From Neisseria arctica (GTDB taxonomy: Bacteria; Pseudomonadota; Gammaproteobacteria; Burkholderiales; Neisseriaceae): DNA of 64,000 nucleotides. Of the stretch, positions 57,456 through 64,000 are shown in pieces. A program made the translations under genes and the position numbers. Position 1 is the first letter of the stretch, and each line of letters begins with the position of its first letter. The notes under the pieces were generated by a model that had not been told where the DNA came from, ran no database searches, and saw nothing but the letters and a program-made list of their open reading frames with translations. Where the stretch lies: contig NZ_CP091510.1 in NCBI RefSeq assembly GCF_022870905.1, forward strand, positions 372,001 to 436,000, given 5' to 3'.

Positions 57456-58355
57456 ATGTGGTTTAAGCAAATCAGTTTTTACCCGCTCAATCTTGAAAAA
57501 TTGCCCCAATTGGAAACTCTGGCGGCCAAGCTGGCAGAGGCGGAGTTTACCCCTTGTATGGGTTTGGACTGGTTTAGCGAGGGTTTTGCCGCCCCCGTAT
57601 CTTTTTCACCCGAACCGGTGTTCCCGGCCGACTACACTTGGTTGGTGGCCTTGAAAAAAGAAGAAAAAGTATTACCGGCAGGTGTAATCCGCGATATTTT
57701 GGAAGAACGCGTGGCCGATATCCAGAATGCCGAAGCGCGTAATGTCGGGCGTAAAGAAAAACAAGAGCTAAAAGAGCAGATTACTGATGATCTGCTGCCG
57801 CGTGCTTTTACCCGCAGCAGCCGTATTCAGGCGGTTTTTGATACTAAGCACGGCTTTTTGTTGATCAATAATGCCGCCTCCGCCAAAGCGGAAACTATGT
57901 TGACTAAATTGCGTGAAGCCTTGGGCGGTTTGGAAGCCAGCCTGCCCAATACCAAGCAGTCTCCCTCAAGCTTGATGACGGAATGGCTGTTGCAAGGCAG
58001 TGCGCAAGGCGGGTTTGAGTTGGATAGCGATTGCGAGCTGAAAGGTACTGGTGACGTAGTACCAACCGTAAAAGTATCCAAGCAGGATCTGACCGCCGAT
58101 GAGGTGGTGCAACATGTGAGAAATGGTAAAACGGTTACCCAATTGGGGCTGACTTGGCGGGATCAGATCAGTTTTATCCTTACCCAGGATTTCACTCTCA
58201 AACGTATACAATATCTGGACGTATTACAGGAAGAGGCTGAAAACCACGGCGATGATGCCGCCAGCTTGGCGTTTGCTTCGCAGATTTTGATGAGTGAAGC
58301 TTTGAGTACCATGATAGGCGAGTTAGTATCGTATTTAGGTGGCTGGCAGGAATAA
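57456..58355 (+). CDS. rdgC: Recombination-associated protein RdgC
   Basis: This 299-residue DNA-binding protein (MWFKQISFYPLNLEKLP, then ARNVGRKEKQELKEQITDDLLPRAFTRSSR) forms a ring around DNA and restrains RecA. In pathogenic Neisseria RdgC affects pilin antigenic variation. The ATG at 57456 has AAAGGA upstream; ten extra codons before it are not part of the family. It starts divergently from the tRNA gene. Confidence 0.95.
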   Translation: MWFKQISFYPLNLEKLPQLETLAAKLAEAEFTPCMGLDWFSEGFAAPVSFSPEPVFPADYTWLVALKKEEKVLPAGVIRDILEERVADIQNAEARNVGRKEKQELKEQITDDLLPRAFTRSSRIQAVFDTKHGFLLINNAASAKAETMLTKLREALGGLEASLPNTKQSPSSLMTEWLLQGSAQGGFELDSDCELKGTGDVVPTVKVSKQDLTADEVVQHVRNGKTVTQLGLTWRDQISFILTQDFTLKRIQYLDVLQEEAENHGDDAASLAFASQILMSEALSTMIGELVSYLGGWQE

Positions 58356-58475
58356 ACAGTTTAGGCCGTCTGAAAATAATGCGGTAGCGTGTATGAGATT
58401 GCGCGCGCTGCCGATTTTCCATAGAATAAACGCTATTTTCCCGCTTGGCGGGACTTATCCGCAGGGAAACAGAAA

Positions 58476-59042
58476 ATGAGCATTAAATCCGACAAATGGA
58501 TTCGCCGCATGAGCGAGGAATACGGCATGATTGAGCCGTTTGAGCCTAACCAGATTAAAGAAGTCAACGGGCAAAAAATTATTTCATACGGCACTTCAAG
58601 CTATGGTTACGATATCCGTTGTGCCAATGAATTCAAGATTTTTACCAATATCAACAGCACGATTGTTGATCCGAAAAACTTTGACCCGAAAAACTTTGTG
58701 ACGGTAGAAGACGATTGCTGCATTATTCCGCCAAATTCGTTTGCATTGGCACGAACTGTGGAGTATTTCCGTATTCCGCGTAATGTGTTGACCGTATGTT
58801 TGGGCAAATCGACTTATGCCCGCTGCGGTATCATTGTTAACGTAACCCCGTTCGAGCCGGAATGGGAAGGTTATGTGACTTTGGAGTTTTCCAATACCAC
58901 ACCGCTGCCGGCGAAAATTTATGCAGGTGAAGGCGTTGCCCAAGTTTTGTTTTTCGAGAGCGACGAAGTATGCGAAACCTCTTATAAAGACCGTAACGGC
59001 AAATATATGGGGCAAACGGGTGTAACGTTACCGAAGACCTGA
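58476..59042 (+). CDS. dcd: dCTP deaminase
   Basis: This 188-residue enzyme deaminates dCTP to dUTP for thymidylate synthesis. The sequence matches throughout: [24 protein letters not shown] opening, [51 protein letters not shown] and the C-terminal [20 protein letters not shown] is the ribosome site. It has no close partner on its strand apart from rdgC 120 bases upstream. Confidence 0.96.
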   Translation: MSIKSDKWIRRMSEEYGMIEPFEPNQIKEVNGQKIISYGTSSYGYDIRCANEFKIFTNINSTIVDPKNFDPKNFVTVEDDCCIIPPNSFALARTVEYFRIPRNVLTVCLGKSTYARCGIIVNVTPFEPEWEGYVTLEFSNTTPLPAKIYAGEGVAQVLFFESDEVCETSYKDRNGKYMGQTGVTLPKT

Positions 59043-59357
59043 TTTTTTGATATATATCTAAAATATATATTTATACAATGCCGTCTGAAAATTTTTCAGG
59101 CGGCATTTGATTTATGGTGGCGGTAGAATGAATCGGCAAGAAAATTTCGGATACGGAAGAGCCGGATAGGAAATGATAAATCCCCTGGAAAATTCGAAGG
59201 CTTGTATAGTTTGCCGTATGTGATCATGAAAGATGGAATTTGGCTTGGGCGATATGCGGTAAATTGTAGATTTGGCTATAAGCCATACAATTTAATTATA
59301 TGTTTCTGAATATATTTCAGACGGCCTTATTTTTACATTGCATAGTTACGGTGCGGT
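59043..59357. other. Intergenic region after dcd
   Basis: It holds the dcd hairpin at 59078-59107 and a single uptake sequence near 59318; otherwise I see nothing. Confidence 0.55.
59078..59107 (+). terminator. Terminator of dcd with one mutated uptake arm
   Basis: AATGCCGTCTGAAAA faces TTTTCAGGCGGCATT. The right arm has A to G relative to the uptake word, leaving a U-G wobble in the RNA stem. Confidence 0.75.
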
Positions 59358-59570
59358 TTGTTGCCTCTGCAACGAATAGTTCGGCCAGTTTGGTTTGTTT
59401 GTATCGGCTTAAGTGGCTTTTTCATCAGGGTTATTTTAAATTTTTTAACTACCCCTAGTTATCTAGGGCAGGCCTTTGATGAATACAATTTTGATATTTT
59501 TTATGATTTTATGAATGGTGGTCGGTGGTTTGCCTCTGATGTGGAAATATTGACGGGTCTCAGGCCATAA
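59358..59570 (+). CDS. Doubtful small open frame, possibly a remnant
   Basis: This 70-codon frame would begin at TTG without a clear ribosome site. It encodes a hydrophobic opening (VWFVCIGLSGFFIRVILNFL) and a polar end. I recognise no family. It runs into the rpsO terminator. It may be a decayed gene or chance. Confidence 0.25.
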   Translation: MLPLQRIVRPVWFVCIGLSGFFIRVILNFLTTPSYLGQAFDEYNFDIFYDFMNGGRWFASDVEILTGLRP

Positions 59571-59602
59571 AAAATACCGCTCTTATTAAGAGCGGTATTT
59601 TT
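59571..59602. terminator. Terminator of rpsO
   Basis: AAAATACCGCTCTT pairs with AAGAGCGGTATTTT around three bases, with A and T runs on either side, 12 bases beyond the rpsO stop. Confidence 0.9.
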
Positions 59603-59614
59603 GCACAAATAAAA

Positions 59615-59884
59615 TTATTTACGCAGACCCAAGCGGGTGATGACGTTGCGGTAAGTATCCGGTTGGGTACGGCGCAAGTAGGCCAGCAGACGGCGGCGTT
59701 GGCTAACCATTTTCAACAGGCCGCGGCGGCTGTGGTGGTCTTTAGCGTTTGCTTTGAAGTGGGGAGTCAGATCGTTGATGCGGAAAGTCAACAATGCGAT
59801 TTGTACTTCAGAAGAACCGGTGTCGCCTTCTTTGCGTTGGAAATCTTTGATAATTTGTGCTTTTTGTTCTACGGTCAATGCCAT
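59615..59884 (-). CDS. rpsO: 30S ribosomal protein S15
   Basis: This 89-residue protein matches S15: [32 protein letters not shown], then [31 protein letters not shown]. The ATG at 59884 gives the standard N-terminus; 17 further open codons upstream are not used. It lies downstream of truB, as in the nusA-infB-rbfA-truB-rpsO order, but nearly 200 bases separate them. Confidence 0.98.
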   Translation of the reverse strand: MALTVEQKAQIIKDFQRKEGDTGSSEVQIALLTFRINDLTPHFKANAKDHHSRRGLLKMVSQRRRLLAYLRRTQPDTYRNVITRLGLRK

Positions 59885-60078
59885 TTTAAAACTCCGAAAA
59901 TAAAATGAACCTCTCGGTTCGGACAAGTTTGCCAAGCCGAAACCTGTGCAAACTCCTGTATCTGCTAATTGCGGGAGCGCGCGGCTTCCGAAAAAGGCAG
60001 AATGCGGATTATGCCATAAATTTTCCGGTTTTGCATATGTTGCGTTCGGAAAATGTTGAATGTTATATAGGGCAAAAA

Positions 60079-60999
60079 TTAGGAAGTGGTGTTCATCAGC
60101 CGAAGGGCTTTCAGACGGCCTTTGTCGGCCAAATAATCGGCCAAGCCGATAAATTCACCGTTTTCGCTGTAAATGCGGATAGGCGTGTTGGTCGGCAGGC
60201 CGCTGTTTTTAAAGGCGGGTTGTTGGCCGAATTTGAGCATTGTAACGGCATTCTCTGCCAATGTGATGTGAGGCAGGTGTTGCACCAAGGCATCACAGGG
60301 CAGTAGGAGTGCATCGCGTTCAGCTTCATTTAATGCTTCGAGTGCTTCAAGCGTATGGGTTTGATCGATGGCGAACCCGGCGGTTTCCGTACGGCGCAGG
60401 GCGGTGAGGTGGGCGAAGGTGCCGATGTGTTTGGCGATGTCTTCGGAAAGGGTGCGGATGTAGGTACCTTTGCTGCACCGCACATCTATTACGGCTTTTG
60501 GGGCGGTAAATTCACGGATGTTAATGGCATAGATGGTAATGTCGCGGGCTTTTCGTTCGATAACGATGCCTTTGCGGGCATATTCGTAGAGCGGTTTGCC
60601 TTCGTGCTTGAGAGCTGAAAACATAGGGGGCACTTGACGTATCGCGCCCGTGAGTGCGGTGCAGGCATCTTGGAATTCTGTAAGGCTGATATCGCTGCGG
60701 GCGGTATCAATAATTTCGCCCTCGGCATCTCCTGTGCTACTGGCCTCGCCGAGTTTGAGCGTGGCGGTATAGGCTTTGTCGGCATCCAGCAGGTATTGGG
60801 CGAATTTGGTAGCCTCGCCGAAGCAGACAGGTAGCAGGCCGGTAGCCAGCGGGTCGAGTACGCCGGTATGGCCGGCTTTTTCGGCACGGTAGAGACGGCG
60901 GGCTTTTTGCAGGGCGGTATTGCTGGACAGGCCTTGGGGCTTATCCAACAGTAATACGCCGTTTACGGGGCGTTTGGCTGTTTTTGCGGGTGTATTCAT
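60079..60999 (-). CDS. truB: tRNA pseudouridine(55) synthase
   Basis: This 306-residue enzyme makes pseudouridine 55 in the T loop of tRNAs. The catalytic Asp49 is in [27 protein letters not shown] opens the protein and [16 protein letters not shown] is motif III. A C-terminal PUA-like part is present. A hairpin of uptake sequences lies 16 bases before the start codon, and no Shine-Dalgarno is evident. Confidence 0.96.
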   Translation of the reverse strand: MNTPAKTAKRPVNGVLLLDKPQGLSSNTALQKARRLYRAEKAGHTGVLDPLATGLLPVCFGEATKFAQYLLDADKAYTATLKLGEASSTGDAEGEIIDTARSDISLTEFQDACTALTGAIRQVPPMFSALKHEGKPLYEYARKGIVIERKARDITIYAINIREFTAPKAVIDVRCSKGTYIRTLSEDIAKHIGTFAHLTALRRTETAGFAIDQTHTLEALEALNEAERDALLLPCDALVQHLPHITLAENAVTMLKFGQQPAFKNSGLPTNTPIRIYSENGEFIGLADYLADKGRLKALRLMNTTS

Positions 61000-61014
61000 T
61001 GGCGGATAAGTAAA

Positions 61015-61042
61015 AGGCCGTCTGAAAAGTTTCAGACGGCCT
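61015..61042 (-). terminator. Paired uptake sequences between rbfA and truB
   Basis: AGGCCGTCTGAAA and TTTCAGACGGCCT form a hairpin 12 bases beyond the rbfA stop and 16 before the truB start, with a short U run (TTTTACTT) on the minus strand. Confidence 0.78.
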
Positions 61043-61053
61043 GTGGGGTGAGG

Positions 61054-61425
61054 TTAGTCGTCTACCGGCTTTTCTTTGGCTACTTCATCAATCAGATGGG
61101 AAATGCTCATGCCGCGTTCTACCGATTCATCATATTTGAAGTGCAGTTCGGGCGTGCGGAATACGGTAATACGTTTGCTCAGCTCGCTGCGTAAGAAGCC
61201 CTTGGCGTGTTCGAGTGCTTCGGCAGTTACCTCGCGGGTGTTGTCGTCAAGCACGGTGTAGTAGATGGTGGCGTGGCTGTAATCGCGGGTAACTTCAACA
61301 TCATTGATGGTGATGAAGCCGGCGCGCGGATCTTTTAAGCCGGTACGGACGAGTTCGGCCAATTCGCGCATAATTTGCTCTTTAACGCGGTCGACTCGGG
61401 CATAGCCCCGTTGCGGTTTTCTCAT
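61054..61425 (-). CDS. rbfA: 30S ribosome-binding factor A
   Basis: This 123-residue KH-fold protein helps mature the 30S subunit. Match is clear: RGYARVDRVKEQIMRELAELVRTGLKDPR, VEVTRDYSHATIYYTVLD and the end ITVFRTPELHFKYDESVERGMSISHLIDEV. The ATG at 61425 has AAGGAATAAACAC before it; the longer frame to 61704 overlaps the next gene's start and is not used. infB would be expected upstream but the divergent oxidoreductase follows instead. Confidence 0.96.
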   Translation of the reverse strand: MRKPQRGYARVDRVKEQIMRELAELVRTGLKDPRAGFITINDVEVTRDYSHATIYYTVLDDNTREVTAEALEHAKGFLRSELSKRITVFRTPELHFKYDESVERGMSISHLIDEVAKEKPVDD

Positions 61426-61572
61426 GTGTTTATTCCTTTTTATGCAAGGCCGTCTGAAACGGTTTGATGCGAATGTTGGCATTATAACTGCTTTCATCGG
61501 CTTTCGGGCGTGCTTGAAGTGCGTTAGAGTAGGTTTGGTTTCAAATACTGGTAGTAAATGTAAGGATTTATT

Positions 61573-62622
61573 ATGGCACGAAAGGTAAAAATCGGATTGG
61601 CGGGGTTCGGTATGTCGGCTCAGGTATTTCATCTGCCGTTTTGGCGGGCAGACGGCCGTTTTGAAGTGGTGCGTGTGTTCGAGCGCAGCACGGACAGGGC
61701 GCATGAGAAATTGCCGTATGCGTTAACGGTGCGTGAATTTACCGGCCTGCTTGCCGATGATGTCGATTTGGTCGTGATTACCACGCCTAATCAAACGCAT
61801 TTTGAGTTTGCCAAACAGGCTTTAGAAGCCGGCAAGCATGTAGTGGTGGAAAAGCCATTATGCGCGACGGCTGCCGAGGCGGCGGAATTGGCGGCATTGG
61901 CTGAAAAGCAGGGAGTTGTGTTAACGGTTTATCAAAACCGCCGTTGGGACAGTGCGCCGCTGACGGCAAAAAAACTATTGGCGGAGGGGTGTTTGGGTGA
62001 GATTGTTGATTGTGATATCCGTTTCGAACGCTATGCCGAAGGTTTGAATAAGAAACGCTGGAAAGAAACGGGCGGTGCAGGTGTGGGGCTGGTGTATGAT
62101 TTGGGCGTACATTTGGTGGATATGGCGGTAGATTTGTTCGGTATGCCTGCTGAACTTTATGCTGATGTGCGCTACCAGCATGAGGGTGCGCTGAGCGACG
62201 ATTATTTTCAAATACAGCTTTATTATCAAAACGGTAAGAAGGTATGCCTCACGGCCGGAAAATATATGCGTGAGGCCGGGCCTTTTTTCAGCCTGCACGG
62301 TAAGAGAGGCTCGTATGTGAAACATGAGGCCGACAACCAAGAGGCATTATTGGTATCGGGTGCGGCGGTAAAGCCCGGTTGGAATGTGGAGAGTGAAGCG
62401 GAGCAGGGTATTTTGCACACGGTGGTAAACGGTGAGGTAGTTCGCTGCCTGATACCTAGTGTATCGGGAGATTACGGGGCTTTTTACCGCAATTTGTATC
62501 AGGTGTTGCATGAAGGTGCGGGCTTGGCCGTTACCCCTATTCAGGTAGAAAAGGTATTGGGTTTGTTGGAAAAGGCGTACCAAAGTGCTAACAGTGGTAA
62601 ACGGCTATCGGTATGCGGGTAA
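61573..62622 (+). CDS. Gfo/Idh/MocA family oxidoreductase
   Basis: This 349-residue NAD(P)-dependent dehydrogenase has the Rossmann motif GLAGFGMSAQVFHLPF at residues about 7-22 and the EKPLCATAAEA motif with the conserved lysine (about 96). The C-terminal alpha/beta domain has VYDLGVHLVDMAVDLFG. Relatives such as YdgJ/YhhX oxidise sugars or inositols; the substrate is unknown. It is divergent from rbfA with about 150 bases between. Confidence 0.9.
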   Translation: MARKVKIGLAGFGMSAQVFHLPFWRADGRFEVVRVFERSTDRAHEKLPYALTVREFTGLLADDVDLVVITTPNQTHFEFAKQALEAGKHVVVEKPLCATAAEAAELAALAEKQGVVLTVYQNRRWDSAPLTAKKLLAEGCLGEIVDCDIRFERYAEGLNKKRWKETGGAGVGLVYDLGVHLVDMAVDLFGMPAELYADVRYQHEGALSDDYFQIQLYYQNGKKVCLTAGKYMREAGPFFSLHGKRGSYVKHEADNQEALLVSGAAVKPGWNVESEAEQGILHTVVNGEVVRCLIPSVSGDYGAFYRNLYQVLHEGAGLAVTPIQVEKVLGLLEKAYQSANSGKRLSVCG

Positions 62623-62719
62623 TTAAACTGTTTTGCTTGCCGCTCCGGTTTTACAGATTTATTTTGAGTATGTAAGTTTCGGGGCTGTTCCGGATTAGTC
62701 GGAGCAGCCCCGAGGTACT

Positions 62720-64000
62720 TTATTTCAAGCGTTGTGTCAAAAACGGAATTTTAGATACCAGTAGTTTATCAAGCAGCCAGATAGCGGCAATGACTATAGC
62801 GGCGGCCGGAAATATCAGCGCAATGGCCAGTAAGATAAATGTTGCGCTTTTCCATGAGGGCAGTGGTCTTCCTTGTGCGGGCGGTACTAACCCGACGGCA
62901 TCTTGAGGGCGCCGTTTCCACCACATGATCATGCCGGTGATGCACATTAATACGACAGACAAGCAGAATACGACGTTCAACGCTATGCTCCACCAACCCA
63001 GTGTACCCATGTGCAGGGCAATACCGACTGCCATCAATTTGCCGATGAAGTTGTAGTCATCGTAAGAAATATCGGCCAAAATTTTGCCGCTGTAGCGGTC
63101 GATATGTACGGTGCGGTCGGCTGTCGGGTTGGGGCTGTCGTAGCTCATCGAATCTTGGTTGAGTGTCCATACGCCGGTTTCTCCCTTGGGCAGATATAGT
63201 TGGTAGCGGCCTTTGAAGCCGATTTCGCGGGCAAAGCGGTCAACGGTATCTAAAGTAAGCGGTGCTTTATCAATATCGATGCCGTCTGAACCTTTGGTGC
63301 TGCCCGAGGCGGGAAGGGGAGTCAAATCCAATACCCACGGAATTTCTTTGGTGGAGCCGCCGTTAAGATCGCCATGTGTTAAGGAGGAGAGCGGCACGGG
63401 TTCCACTCCCCATTTGCCAGCCGGAAATTGAGACCATGCTTGTATCATTTTGCCGCCCCAAATGCCTGCCCAAGCCAAACCGGAAAGGCAAAACAGCAAA
63501 AGCATAACCGATACCCAGCTACCCACTGCGGCATGAAGGCTGCGCCAAAAGACACGCTTACGCCCCATTTCGGGTAACAGCATGGCTTTAAGGCTGCGCT
63601 GTTTGTGCCACCAAAGATAGGCTCCGGTGAGAATCAGCAGAATGGTAAGAGAGGCGGCCGCTTCCATTATAAAGTCGCCGGCAGTGCCGATCAGCAGATC
63701 ACCATGGATATTGTCGAGCAGGTGGTAAATGCTTTGGTTACGCGGATAGGTGTCGACAACAGTGGCGGTATAGGGATTAACTGCCACCATCGTGGCATTG
63801 CCATCGCCGTCGTTTACTCTGAAAACCGCTACCATATTGTCGGCCCTCGGAGCGATGTATTGGGCGACCATACCTTGGGCCGGGTCTATTTTGTCTAATG
63901 CAGCCTGAGCTTGTTGGGACAGCGGCTTGACTGTTTGTTGTACGGTAACGGTTTGCCGTTCGCCGTCTTTGCCGCTGATATTGGCAAACAGCATCATCAG
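62720..64000 (-). CDS. PepSY-domain membrane protein (partial at window edge)
   Basis: The 425 or more residues visible hold a PepSY repeat (HIDRYSGKILADISYDD), membrane helices (about 110-130, 158-180, 325-370, 393-412) and the PepSY-TM pattern YHLLDNIHGDLLIG and HAAVGSWVSVML with paired histidines. Members often sit beside TonB receptors and are thought to act in iron/siderophore reduction. The true start and first helix lie beyond 64000, so the gene is cut. Confidence 0.8.
   Translation of the reverse strand: MMMLFANISGKDGERQTVTVQQTVKPLSQQAQAALDKIDPAQGMVAQYIAPRADNMVAVFRVNDGDGNATMVAVNPYTATVVDTYPRNQSIYHLLDNIHGDLLIGTAGDFIMEAAASLTILLILTGAYLWWHKQRSLKAMLLPEMGRKRVFWRSLHAAVGSWVSVMLLLFCLSGLAWAGIWGGKMIQAWSQFPAGKWGVEPVPLSSLTHGDLNGGSTKEIPWVLDLTPLPASGSTKGSDGIDIDKAPLTLDTVDRFAREIGFKGRYQLYLPKGETGVWTLNQDSMSYDSPNPTADRTVHIDRYSGKILADISYDDYNFIGKLMAVGIALHMGTLGWWSIALNVVFCLSVVLMCITGMIMWWKRRPQDAVGLVPPAQGRPLPSWKSATFILLAIALIFPAAAIVIAAIWLLDKLLVSKIPFLTQRLK

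Noticed and set aside
61426..61704. Extended rbfA start
   Set aside because: The extra residues are not part of RbfA, overlap the divergent oxidoreductase start and ignore a good ribosome site at 61425.

Overview
The window is a 64 kb piece of a Neisseria (or close Neisseriaceae) chromosome. The main evidence is the dense scatter of 10-12 base DNA uptake sequences GCCGTCTGAA, mostly in the AGGCCGTCTGAA form and also as ATGCCGTCTGAA. Many are paired as inverted repeats at gene ends, where they double as terminators. Gene content and order agree (kdsD-kdsC-lptC-lptA-lptB-rpoN-hpf, rbfA-truB-rpsO, HPr/EI of a regulatory PTS, zapA followed by 6S RNA). An intact rpoN and AG-type uptake words fit a commensal or animal species better than the gonococcus or meningococcus.

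Layout. 1-3.6 kb: a large AT-rich gene for a probable type I secreted right-handed beta-helix protein. 4-13 kb: acnB, an M48 lipoprotein protease, a SIMPL-domain protein, rsmE, an inositol-monophosphatase-like gene, a possible small RNA, a YchJ/SEC-C protein, and a membrane protein joining a Pycsar-effector (PycTM) domain to a DUF3616-like sensor domain. 13-19.7 kb: leuS, ptsI-ptsH-EIIA, hpt and a single-PAS protein. 19.7-26.6 kb: prolyl oligopeptidase, acpP-fabF, cytochrome c peroxidase, gpsA. 26.7-29.4 kb: a ZapB-like coiled coil, zapA, 6S RNA, rplM-rpsI, a GlsB-type membrane protein. 29.6-37 kb: tal facing the KDO/LPS-transport cluster with rpoN and hpf, then prmA. 37-42.3 kb: aceK, grpE, an orphan gene, dnaK with a sigma-32-type promoter. 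42.6-51 kb: ackA, prpF, a FabH-like synthase, gabT-gabD, pncB. 51-59 kb: a double-hotdog thioesterase, scpA, tcdA, a universal stress protein, a phytase-like esterase, serB, tRNA-Glu, rdgC, dcd. 59-64 kb: rpsO, truB, rbfA, a Gfo/Idh/MocA oxidoreductase and a PepSY membrane protein cut by the window edge.

Most of this is ordinary housekeeping. Central-carbon control genes are prominent (acnB, aceK, ackA, prpF, gabTD, PTS regulators). The least ordinary items are the PycTM-DUF3616 fusion, the secreted beta-helix protein with a duplicated linker and a 22 bp palindrome in its promoter region, a possible trans-acting sRNA with several anti-Shine-Dalgarno stretches, an orphan gene inserted between grpE and dnaK, and degenerate uptake-sequence hairpins that have lost the uptake word but kept base pairing. 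No insertion sequence, prophage, CRISPR array or rRNA gene was seen. All calls come from reading the sequence; no database search was run.
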